Assembly: GCA_002382025.1 (NCBI GenBank)
Contig: DFZB01000024.1
Span: 1 to 5,703, forward strand
Length of the DNA: 5,703 nucleotides
Reading direction: 5' to 3'
From: Patescibacteria group bacterium UBA4067
Lineage (GTDB): Bacteria; Patescibacteriota; Minisyncoccia; Minisyncoccales; Minisyncoccaceae
Below, in pieces: positions 1 through 5,284 of this stretch. How positions within the stretch are numbered: the first letter of the stretch is position 1; every line of letters begins with the position of its first letter. The position numbers and the translations under genes were made by a program. The notes below the pieces were generated by a model. It did no database searches. It worked only from the letters and a program-made list of their open reading frames with translations, and was not told the DNA's origin.

Positions 1-591
1 AAAAACCCAATCGGCTCCTGCCCCACAAAATTCAACTTGCTTTCCTTCTGGCACGCAAACACCAATTGTAATTACTGGGAGATTCATGTCTCCAACAGAA
101 TCACTTAGAAAGAATATTGCGTGATTAGGGTATTTCTTTTGAATAATTTTAATGTGATCTCTTTTGCTTCCGTGCTCTCGGCCAAGAATCACTTCAAAAT
201 ACTGTTGAAAGTTTTCTTTTTCTACCCAAGGATTAATTAGTGTTTCTTCTGTTGACGATGAAATTACACTAATAAAGCCAATTTCTTTAGAAACTTTCAA
301 TGCTCTTTTTAGTCCAGGGAAAGTTTTGGGGTGAGCATAAACCTCATCCATCTTTCTCGTGTGATATTCCTGAGCACAAGCGTCTCTTTCTTCTTTAGAA
401 GATTGAGAAAAAATCTTTTGTAGTTGTTCATCAAAAGGAATACCAGTGGTAGCAAAATAGTTTAAACGAGCATATTTAATTTTCATGCCAAAGTGCTTAT
501 TCATGACTTTAGCAGCTAACTTAGCATGTGAGGGCATGGTATCGACATCCGTACCGTCCCAATCATGCATGACGACAACATTTTTTGTCAT
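1..591 (-). CDS. HAD-superfamily phosphatase, phosphoglycolate-phosphatase-like (3' end cut by window edge)
   Basis: An open frame of 197 codons starts with ATG at 591 and leaves the window without a stop. The HAD motifs are in order: motif I DWDGT at residues 10-14 (Asp10 would be the nucleophile, Asp12 the acid/base), motif II ISSST at 110-114, motif III Lys143, and motif IV SDSVGD at 163-168 with Asp164 and Asp168 as metal ligands. Residues of about 18-95 would form a helical C1-type cap, including TTGIPFDEQL at 48-57. Related phosphatases have roughly 210-230 residues, so about 15-25 are probably missing. The family hydrolyses small phosphomonoesters in the cytoplasm; the substrate cannot be read here. 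Its GC content is about 37% (219 of 591 by hand count), higher than the neighbouring genes, so recent acquisition or different codon selection is possible. A consensus promoter ends 6 bases before the ATG, which supports this start. Confidence 0.88.
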   Translation of the reverse strand, partial: MTKNVVVMHDWDGTDVDTMPSHAKLAAKVMNKHFGMKIKYARLNYFATTGIPFDEQLQKIFSQSSKEERDACAQEYHTRKMDEVYAHPKTFPGLKRALKVSKEIGFISVISSSTEETLINPWVEKENFQQYFEVILGREHGSKRDHIKIIQKKYPNHAIFFLSDSVGDMNLPVITIGVCVPEGKQVEFCGAGADWVF

Positions 592-597
592 ATTTAA

Positions 598-626
598 TTT
601 ATATAATATTAATAGGCGCTTGTCAA
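598..626 (-). promoter_or_regulatory. Sigma70-type promoter of the HAD gene, probably leaderless
   Basis: On the minus strand a perfect -35 box TTGACA (626-621) is followed by 17 bases and a -10 box TATAAA (603-598). Only 6 bases separate the -10 box from the ATG at 591, so transcription should begin at or next to the A of the start codon. There is no room for a Shine-Dalgarno sequence. The start site itself is inferred. Confidence 0.7.
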
Positions 627-628
627 TA

Positions 629-657
629 TCGATTAACTTTTAAATTTAGGGTATAAT
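629..657 (+). promoter_or_regulatory. Sigma70-type promoter of the PHP gene, probably leaderless
   Basis: A perfect TATAAT -10 box lies at 652-657, preceded by GGG. Seventeen bases upstream is only a weak -35 match, TCGATT (629-634). The -10 box ends 6 bases before the ATG at 664, the same spacing as in the divergent HAD promoter, so the transcript is probably leaderless. The two -35 boxes lie back to back, 2 bases apart. Confidence 0.6.
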
Positions 658-663
658 TAATTT

Positions 664-1332
664 ATGAAAATAGACATGCATTGTCATAGTTATTATTCAA
701 GAGATAGTATTTGTTCTCCTAAATTTTTGATTGATTCTGCAATTAAAAAAGGGCTAAATGGAATTGCTATTACTGATCACAACAATACCAAAGCATGGAA
801 AGAATTAATTGAATATTCAAAAGAAAATAATTTTTTTATCATCTTGGGAGAAGAAATTAAAATAAAAGAAAACAATAAAATAATTGGAGAAATTTTAGCA
901 TATTTTATTAATAAAAAAATAAATCCAAAAGGAAAAACAGGAAAAGAAATAATAGATGAAATACATTCTCAAGGAGGAATTGCAATTATAGCTCATCCAT
1001 ATCACAGAAAAAAACCATTTATGGGAATTGAAAAATACAAAGATATAGTTGATGGAATAGAAATATTTAATAGTAGAAGTCAAACAAAAAAAGGAAATCG
1101 TCTTTCTTTTTTACTGGCTAAAAAAACTTCTCTTCCTTTTATTGCGGGTAGCGATGCTCATACACCTTGGGAAATAGGAAAAGCTTACATTGAAATAAAT
1201 ACCAATAATTTAGATGAAATTAAAAATAAAATTTTGAATAAAAAAATAAAGGTTACTGGTAAACAATCCCCTTTTATTTTTCAAATATTTTCACCAATAG
1301 CAAAAATAATTTACTGGTTTAAAAGCTTATAA
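664..1332 (+). CDS. PHP-domain metal-dependent phosphoesterase
   Basis: A 222-residue soluble protein made of one PHP domain. Expected metal ligands are visible: HCH at residues 6-8 (His6, His8), TDH at 37-39 (Asp38, His39), the acidic GEE at 62-64, AHPYH at 110-114 (His111), and GSDAH at 162-166 (Asp164, His166). This set binds two or three metal ions and hydrolyses phosphoesters. Family members include histidinol phosphatase, the nucleotide phosphatase/exonuclease YciV (RNase AM) and polymerase proofreading domains. The short single-domain form with no polymerase or extra domain does not identify the substrate. The ATG lies just after a strong -10 box and the HxH motif follows at once, so the start is secure. 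The last 22 bases overlap the 3' end of the convergent phosphatidyltransferase gene. A role removing phosphate from inositol phospholipids is only a guess from that proximity. Confidence 0.9.
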   Translation: MKIDMHCHSYYSRDSICSPKFLIDSAIKKGLNGIAITDHNNTKAWKELIEYSKENNFFIILGEEIKIKENNKIIGEILAYFINKKINPKGKTGKEIIDEIHSQGGIAIIAHPYHRKKPFMGIEKYKDIVDGIEIFNSRSQTKKGNRLSFLLAKKTSLPFIAGSDAHTPWEIGKAYIEINTNNLDEIKNKILNKKIKVTGKQSPFIFQIFSPIAKIIYWFKSL

Positions 1333-1877
1333 TTTCTTAAAAATCTTTGTATAGCAGTTAATAAAGAAAAAAAAGCAATTATATATAAAATATAAATCAT
1401 ATAATCGATAAACAACAGTCCTAATATTATTAACAATAATCTTTCTTTTCTTTCTAATAATCCTCCCCCTCCTTTTCCTCCACTTGCTTTAGCGTGTTTT
1501 GAAATATAACTTGAAAGCATGAAAAATGATATTGCTAATGACGCACCAAGCCATAATTGAGAACTATAAAGCCCCAAAGAAATATAAATTATTATTTCTG
1601 TAAATTTATCTGTCGTAGAATCAAACAATCCTCCAAATTTAGTTTCTTTTTGACATGATTTAGCAATTGCTCCGTCAAAAAAATCCATTATCCCTGATAT
1701 TAAAATTAAAAATATTGCTAATTTAAAATTTCCTAAATAAATAAAATAAGCACCAATAATTCCAAATATTAAAACTAAAAAAGTAACCATATTAGGAGTA
1801 ATGCCTAATTTTCCTAAAAATTTACCCGAAGACAGAGAAAAACCTTTAAATATTTGTCTTAAATTATCTGTTAGCAT
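1311..1877 (-). CDS. CDP-alcohol phosphatidyltransferase, inositol-phosphate type (phosphatidyl-/archaetidylinositol phosphate synthase-like)
   Basis: A 188-residue membrane protein with about six hydrophobic segments (near residues 30-48, 51-64, 93-104, 108-126, 145-158 and 159-175). The CDP-alcohol phosphotransferase signature is present: Asp65, Asp68-Gly69, Ala72-Lys73, Gly82, Asp86, Asp90, with standard spacing. The usual Arg after Ala is Lys73 here. The stretch ETKFGGLFDS (78-87) and the later LLERKERLLL (140-149) are what I expect of inositol-phosphate-using members in archaea and actinobacteria. The likely reaction is CDP-activated lipid plus inositol-1-phosphate giving a lipid inositol phosphate and CMP, at the inner face of the membrane. 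It is the last gene of the operon and overlaps the ATP-grasp gene by 14 bases. Inositol-phosphate synthase in the same operon supports the assignment; glycerol-phosphate specificity cannot be excluded. Confidence 0.85.
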   Translation of the reverse strand: MLTDNLRQIFKGFSLSSGKFLGKLGITPNMVTFLVLIFGIIGAYFIYLGNFKLAIFLILISGIMDFFDGAIAKSCQKETKFGGLFDSTTDKFTEIIIYISLGLYSSQLWLGASLAISFFMLSSYISKHAKASGGKGGGGLLERKERLLLIILGLLFIDYMIYILYIIAFFSLLTAIQRFLRNYKLLNQ

Positions 1878-2643
1878 ATTTTTTAATAATAAAATTTGCT
1901 ATTTTAATTGCTGATTCTTCTTGGGTTGTTCCTTCGATAGAACCAAAAGAAGGCCAATCATTAGCATCAACACAATAAGCTGTATCTTGAGTAACAATAA
2001 AATCTCCTCCAAATATATTTAATCCAGTAGCTTTTCCAGTAAGAATAGCTTGATTTTTAATATCTTTTATTATTTTTTCTGAAAAATTATTTTCTATCCC
2101 AGTTGGTAAAATAACTTCGTTATCAATAACGTAATATTTTACATGATCTCCCTCAATGAAATCTTGAACAACTATTTCTTCTATCCCCTCTTTTTTGTAT
2201 TCTTCCATCCCTTTATTAAAATTCTCTTCATTTTCAACAACAAACCAAAACTCATGCCTATTAGCGGGTTTTAATATTGATTTTTTATTAATAACAGAAA
2301 AATTTAAATCATTAATTTTATAAAAACTAGTTTCTGGAATATTAGCTCCCATTTCAATCATTTTTTTATAAGTTCCTTTTCTGTTGAAAGAAAACCTAAT
2401 TGATTGAGGAGAATTTAGAACAAGAACATCTTTTTTCATTAAAATATTATTAATATCTTCTCCTCTAGCCATTGTAAAAATTAAATCAACATTAATACCA
2501 GAATCAAACTGATCTGGAAAAACAGTTTCAACTTCAAAACTATTTTTTCTTATTTCTTCGGCAACTAAATCTAATATTTTTTGATCAGATCCAGGCTTAC
2601 CAGCTAATTTAATTTCTCTATAAATTCCAATTGCTTTTTTCAT
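1864..2643 (-). CDS. ATP-grasp family enzyme of unknown substrate in an inositol-lipid operon
   Basis: A 259-residue soluble protein. Residues of about 1-80 form an alpha/beta pre-ATP-grasp domain and the rest looks like the ATP-grasp fold. NSPQSIRF at 77-84 and NRKGTYKKM at 87-95 match the linker seen in RimK-like ligases. Lys125 in ILKP (123-126) should contact ATP phosphates. VVQDFIEG (158-165) fits the hinge and HVKYYVI (167-173) supplies another lysine. Metal ligands are probably Asp214 (GGDF), Asp226 and Asn228 in VDANDWPSF (225-233). This D-x-N-x-aromatic-P pattern recalls both RimK (E-V-N-S-S-P-G) and inositol-polyphosphate kinase ITPK (D-I-N-A-F-P-G). The enzyme could join an amino acid or acid to an amine, or phosphorylate an inositol compound; sequence alone does not decide. 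It starts 7 bases after the PadR gene and overlaps the next gene, so it is part of the operon. Confidence 0.8.
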   Translation of the reverse strand: MKKAIGIYREIKLAGKPGSDQKILDLVAEEIRKNSFEVETVFPDQFDSGINVDLIFTMARGEDINNILMKKDVLVLNSPQSIRFSFNRKGTYKKMIEMGANIPETSFYKINDLNFSVINKKSILKPANRHEFWFVVENEENFNKGMEEYKKEGIEEIVVQDFIEGDHVKYYVIDNEVILPTGIENNFSEKIIKDIKNQAILTGKATGLNIFGGDFIVTQDTAYCVDANDWPSFGSIEGTTQEESAIKIANFIIKKYANR

Positions 2644-2650
2644 AAAAAAT

Positions 2651-2950
2651 TTATAATTTTTGTAATAAATCTTCTGAATGCTTTTTCATTTTCCTTAATT
2701 CTTCTCTTCCCTTGTCAGTTGAACTAAAAGCTCTTTCTCCTTTGTATTTTTCTTTTTTAATATATCCTTGAGATTTTAATCTGAATAAAACAGTTTTAAT
2801 TAATAATTCATTTGGCAAAAAACCAAACTTATCAAAAATTAATCCAGAAACTTCTTTTTCTTGAACTTCTTTTTCGTTCCCTAGGGATAAAATATATATC
2901 CATAGATTGCCCTCGCTAACCGTAGATATAAATCTGTTTAATGGTTCCAT
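2651..2950 (-). CDS. PadR-like winged-helix transcriptional regulator (operon-embedded)
   Basis: A 99-residue protein with PadR winged-helix layout: helix NLWIYILSL (15-23), a second helix with a conserved FGFLP (42-46), the recognition-helix region ending VLFRL (54-58), a wing with Arg73 and STDKG (77-81), and a charged C-terminal helix (82-99) that would form the dimer interface. It is a gapless paralog of the 99-residue protein at 5397-5696 (33 identical positions by eye). PadR proteins usually repress by binding inverted repeats over promoters and respond to small ligands. As second gene of the inositol operon, 34 bases after inositol-phosphate synthase and 7 bases before the ATP-grasp gene, it is the natural candidate to bind the palindrome at 4145-4166. 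Target and ligand are inferred. The wing differs most from its paralog, which suggests different DNA or ligand specificity. Confidence 0.82.
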   Translation of the reverse strand: MEPLNRFISTVSEGNLWIYILSLGNEKEVQEKEVSGLIFDKFGFLPNELLIKTVLFRLKSQGYIKKEKYKGERAFSSTDKGREELRKMKKHSEDLLQKL

Positions 2951-2978
2951 GTTTTTAAAAATTAATAATTATTTAAAT

Positions 2979-3007
2979 ATTATACTATCTTTCTCTTTTT
3001 CCTGCAA
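2979..3007 (-). promoter_or_regulatory. Possible internal promoter ahead of the PadR gene
   Basis: Directly after the TAG stop of inositol-phosphate synthase lies TATAAT (2984-2979), with TTGCAG (3007-3002) 17 bases upstream inside the coding region. The -10 box is perfect and the -35 box matches three of six. It would leave a leader of about 20-27 bases and could express the last three genes without the synthase. In DNA this rich in A and T, TATAAT also arises by chance. Confidence 0.35.
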
Positions 3008-4112
3008 TAAATTCCTCAATCATTTCTCTTGCTCTTTCATCAGTAAATTGCTTGTAAGGATGTTTCATAAAATAAGCTGAAGGAGAAATCAGTGTTCCGC
3101 CAATTCCCCTATCTAATGCAATTTTTAATAATCGGATTGCATCAATAACGCATCCAGCTGAATTAGGAGAATCTTCTACTGATAATCTTAATTCTAACTC
3201 TACTGGAACATTACCAAATTTCCTTCCTTCCATTCTAATAAAACAAACCTTGTTATCTTTTAAAAAGGGTACCCAATCAGACGGACCAATATGCAAATTA
3301 TCATAACTCAATCTTTTAGCTAATTGTGATTCTACTGCTTCTGTTTTTGATACTTTCTTTGTTTTTAATCTTGCTCTTTCACCATACATGTTTAAGAAGT
3401 CAGTATTTCCTCCAACATTTAATTGATATGATCTATCAATTGTAACCCCTCTTTCTGCAAATAAACGAGAAAGAACTCTATGGGTAATTGTAGCTCCAAT
3501 TTGTGATTTAATGTCATCCCCAATACAAGGAATTCCTTTGTCTCTAAATTTCTTTTCCCATTTTTCATCAGAGCAAATAAAAACAGGCATACAGTTAATA
3601 AAAGCCACTCCTGCTTCTAAACAAGCTTGAGCATAATATTCTGTTGCTTTTTGAGATCCTACAGGCATATATGATATTAAAACATCAGCTCCTGATTTTT
3701 TTAATTCAGCTGTTACATCAACTGGTTTTTTATTATCTGGTAAAAAAGTTTGATCTTCTGGATAATTTTTCATATGATCAGCCACTCCGTCTAAAATAGG
3801 AGCCATTTTAACTATTACTCCTGTTTTGGGAACATCTTTGCAAAAGGTTTTAGTACAATTAGGTTTTTCAAAAATAGCTTGAGATACATCTTTACCTACT
3901 TTTCTTTTATCAATATCAAAAACAGCAACAATTTTAATGTCAGATATTTTGTAATCCCCCACTATATTATGCATTAATCCAGGAACCAATTCGTCATCAT
4001 CCTTTACATCCTTATAATAATAAATTCCCTGAACCAATGAACTAGCACAATTACCCAACCCAGCAATAGCAATTTTTATTTCTTTGCTTTTAGAAACTTT
4101 TTTGTTTGCCAT
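2985..4112 (-). CDS. ino1: myo-inositol-1-phosphate synthase (NAD-dependent)
   Basis: A 375-residue soluble enzyme that converts D-glucose-6-phosphate to myo-inositol-phosphate with bound NAD+. The Rossmann motif is IAGLGNCASS (16-25). Further family landmarks are SYMPVGS (147-153), GDDIKSQIGAT (198-208), LNVGGNTDF (231-239), GPSDWVPFLKDNK (276-288, with the active-site lysine region), the acidic DSPNSAG (315-321), and SPSAYFMKHP (343-352). The length and motif set match the short prokaryotic form (about 365-390 residues, as in actinobacteria and archaea), not the longer eukaryotic one. It opens the four-gene operon and supplies inositol phosphate for the phosphatidyltransferase at its end. 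The ATG at 4112 is preferred because ten residues, MANKKVSKSK, lead straight into the Rossmann strand. The leader lacks a Shine-Dalgarno sequence. A palindrome over the promoter implies repressor control. Confidence 0.95.
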   Translation of the reverse strand: MANKKVSKSKEIKIAIAGLGNCASSLVQGIYYYKDVKDDDELVPGLMHNIVGDYKISDIKIVAVFDIDKRKVGKDVSQAIFEKPNCTKTFCKDVPKTGVIVKMAPILDGVADHMKNYPEDQTFLPDNKKPVDVTAELKKSGADVLISYMPVGSQKATEYYAQACLEAGVAFINCMPVFICSDEKWEKKFRDKGIPCIGDDIKSQIGATITHRVLSRLFAERGVTIDRSYQLNVGGNTDFLNMYGERARLKTKKVSKTEAVESQLAKRLSYDNLHIGPSDWVPFLKDNKVCFIRMEGRKFGNVPVELELRLSVEDSPNSAGCVIDAIRLLKIALDRGIGGTLISPSAYFMKHPYKQFTDERAREMIEEFIAGKRER

Positions 4113-4144
4113 ATTATAAAAATATTAATAATTACTTTATTAAT

Positions 4145-4166
4145 CTATTTTACAGCTGTAAAATAG
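4145..4166. repeat. Perfect 22-bp palindrome, probable operator of the inositol-lipid operon
   Basis: The half-site CTATTTTACAG (4145-4155) is followed directly by its exact reverse complement (4156-4166), with no spacer. Symmetry stops at both ends (T4144 against T4167). It is not an intrinsic terminator: neither strand has a T-run after it and the stem is A/T-rich. Its place over spacer and -10 box suits a dimeric repressor, most simply the PadR-like protein of the same operon. Confidence 0.75.
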
Positions 4167-4174
4167 TTTGTCAA
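4147..4174 (-). promoter_or_regulatory. Promoter of the inositol-lipid operon
   Basis: On the minus strand TTGACA (4174-4169) is followed by 16 bases and TAAAAT (4152-4147), one mismatch from consensus. The predicted start near 4140 leaves a leader of about 28 bases before the ATG at 4112, with no purine-rich ribosome-binding site. The 22-base palindrome covers most of the spacer and the whole -10 box, so a bound repressor would block RNA polymerase. A second TATAAT (4118-4113) abuts the ATG and is too close to serve a leadered start. Confidence 0.6.
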
Positions 4175-4195
4175 GTTAAGTTTCCACATTATGTT

Positions 4196-4486
4196 CTATA
4201 TTTTATCAAATTTAAAATTACTTGTTTCTTCAATAATCTCAACACTAGCAATAACTGATGGATTATCTGTGCTCATTAATTTAAGTCTATTTCCGTATCT
4301 TTTAGCTAAAGAAGTAAGAAATTCATCTCCCCAAGAAGGAGAAAAAGTTATAACTCCATCAAAATCAATTACCACCTCCTCGTCACCTCTAACATCTTTT
4401 AATGACGATTCAAAAGCAGCAAGAGCTTCCTTGCCTGATTGTCTTGAAGTAAGAAGTGTTCCAAATTTTTTAATTTTTATTTTCAT
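4196..4486 (-). CDS. STAS-like (DUF4325-type) small protein, partner of the adjacent HTH-ATPase
   Basis: A 96-residue cytoplasmic protein. TSRQSGKEALAAFE (13-26) matches the N-terminal helix conserved in the STAS-like DUF4325 family. VVIDFDGV (38-45) is the central strand, and FSPSWGDEFL (48-57) is the segment where STAS anti-anti-sigma factors carry the serine phosphorylated by their kinase; Ser49 and Ser51 are candidates. The C-terminal half (KLMSTDN, VIASVEII) finishes the alpha/beta fold. It starts 6 bases after the HTH-ATPase gene in the same direction, so the two should be co-transcribed. By analogy with SpoIIAA/SpoIIAB, it would bind the ATPase domain and be phosphorylated or released according to cell state. 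Phosphorylation is inferred; only the pairing and motifs are seen. No Shine-Dalgarno sequence precedes the ATG. Confidence 0.82.
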   Translation of the reverse strand: MKIKIKKFGTLLTSRQSGKEALAAFESSLKDVRGDEEVVIDFDGVITFSPSWGDEFLTSLAKRYGNRLKLMSTDNPSVIASVEIIEETSNFKFDKI

Positions 4487-4492
4487 ATTTTT

Positions 4493-5212
4493 TTAAAATT
4501 TAATTATAGCAATACATCCTCGAATAAATTGTTTTGATTTTTTAATATCAATGTCGACATTTTGTTTAATTTCTAGTTGATAATCTCCCGATTGAAAAAA
4601 TAAATTTATAGGATTTTTTAAAATAATTTTTCTTACAAACTTTAACCCATTTCCCCTTTCTTCTGGAGATCTACCAGATATCACCTCAGTAAAAGCAATT
4701 TGCAAAGCATCTCTATAATTATTTAAATCTGGTTCTACTCTTTGTAGAGTTTTAAGAATTCCTTGTCCACGATCAGCTAAAACTATTTCCTTTTTGTTGA
4801 TATCGTATCCAAAGAATATTCCAGGCACATCTGGCCAATTACCAAGATTATGATCAAAAGAATTATTTCCTATTTCTCCCGCTATTGCTACCAAAAAAGA
4901 TAAAATATTGTTAAAGTTTTTTTTCTCAATTAAAGCATTCTGCATTTTTTCTAGTCTTGATTGAAACACAAAACTATCCTTACAATAAAATGTATTTGGG
5001 ATCTCAATAGCTATTTTTGTGTATGCCCAATCAAAAGCTATAGCAGATAACTTGTTTAAAAAAATATCAATATCTTTCTCGAAATAATAACGGATATTAT
5101 TTTTTCTTATTGCTATTAATTTCCCTGACTTATCCCAGCGTCGCAATGTGTCTATGGAAACCCCTAAACGCATAGCTGCTTCGCCTATAGATATTAAGGA
5201 TTCTGATTCCAT
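4493..5212 (-). CDS. MerR/excisionase-like HTH fused to a GHKL ATPase domain (putative one-piece partner-switching regulator)
   Basis: A 239-residue protein with two parts. Residues 5-53 are a MerR/excisionase-type DNA-binding domain: ISIGEAAMRLGVSIDTLRRW (8-27) is helix-turn-helix, then a wing with RYYFEKDID (41-49). Residues of about 55-215 are a GHKL (histidine-kinase-like) ATPase: N box GEIGNNSFDH (112-121; Glu113, Asn117), G1 box DRGQG (147-151), and G2 box RGNGLKF (186-192). All ATP-binding boxes look intact. There is no dimerisation/phosphoacceptor domain of two-component kinases and no membrane segment, so it resembles the anti-sigma kinases SpoIIAB/RsbW, with a DNA-binding domain added. 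The STAS-like protein follows 6 bases downstream. Likely role: ATP- and partner-controlled transcription factor; the target genes are unknown, with its own promoter and neighbours as first candidates. The start is set by the HTH beginning at residue 5. Confidence 0.85.
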   Translation of the reverse strand: MESESLISIGEAAMRLGVSIDTLRRWDKSGKLIAIRKNNIRYYFEKDIDIFLNKLSAIAFDWAYTKIAIEIPNTFYCKDSFVFQSRLEKMQNALIEKKNFNNILSFLVAIAGEIGNNSFDHNLGNWPDVPGIFFGYDINKKEIVLADRGQGILKTLQRVEPDLNNYRDALQIAFTEVISGRSPEERGNGLKFVRKIILKNPINLFFQSGDYQLEIKQNVDIDIKKSKQFIRGCIAIIKF

Positions 5213-5230
5213 TTTATTAAATATTATAAT

Positions 5231-5243
5231 TACTAAGTTAGTA
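5231..5243. repeat. 13-bp palindrome over the -10/start region of the HTH-ATPase gene
   Basis: TACTAA (5231-5236), one central G, then TTAGTA (5238-5243) form a perfect inverted repeat. It overlaps the -10 box at 5245-5240 and the predicted transcription start, where a bound protein would block initiation. The arms are only 6 bases, so chance is possible. Confidence 0.4.
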
Positions 5244-5269
5244 TAGCATACCTATGCATAAAATTGCAA
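5240..5269 (-). promoter_or_regulatory. Extended -10 promoter of the HTH-ATPase/STAS module
   Basis: On the minus strand TATACT (5245-5240) is preceded by TGC, giving an extended -10 element. TTGCAA (5269-5264) lies 18 bases upstream and matches -35 at four of six positions. The predicted leader is about 20-25 bases. A further TATAAT (5228-5223) is closer to the ATG and could give a nearly leaderless transcript. One copy of the 12-base repeat fills the spacer and the other abuts the -35 box. Confidence 0.55.
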
Positions 5270-5280
5270 TACCTATGCAT
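5248..5280. repeat. Two 12-bp direct repeats spaced 21 bp, probable operators
   Basis: The sequence ATACCTATGCAT occurs at 5248-5259 and again at 5269-5280. The start-to-start distance of 21 bases is two helical turns, so bound proteins would sit on one face of the DNA. Each copy holds the palindrome ATGCAT, and the first copy is also part of GCATA-CC-TATGC. They lie inside the spacer and just upstream of the -35 box of the HTH-ATPase promoter, a position suited to autoregulation by its MerR-like domain. Confidence 0.7.
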
Positions 5281-5284
5281 TTTT

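Noticed and set aside
638..645. Archaeal TATA box for the PHP gene (TTTTAAAT)
   Set aside because: It lies slightly too close to the ATG for a leaderless archaeal promoter, and the HAD and second PadR genes have no such box at 25-30 bases, while bacterial -10 boxes fit all three.
895..1083. Minus-strand open frame of 62 codons inside the PHP gene
   Set aside because: It is antisense to conserved PHP motifs, rich in Phe/Tyr/Ser as expected from the complement of A-rich coding DNA, and has no family resemblance.
4145..4166. The palindrome as an intrinsic terminator of the STAS-like gene
   Set aside because: The stem is A/T-rich, has no loop unless the centre opens, and no T-run follows on the minus strand. 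Its place over a promoter fits an operator better.
4191..4496. Plus-strand open frame of 101 codons opposite the STAS-like gene
   Set aside because: The minus-strand frame has recognisable STAS-like motifs and fits the operon; the plus-strand frame is low-complexity Ser/Leu/Phe and looks like a shadow.
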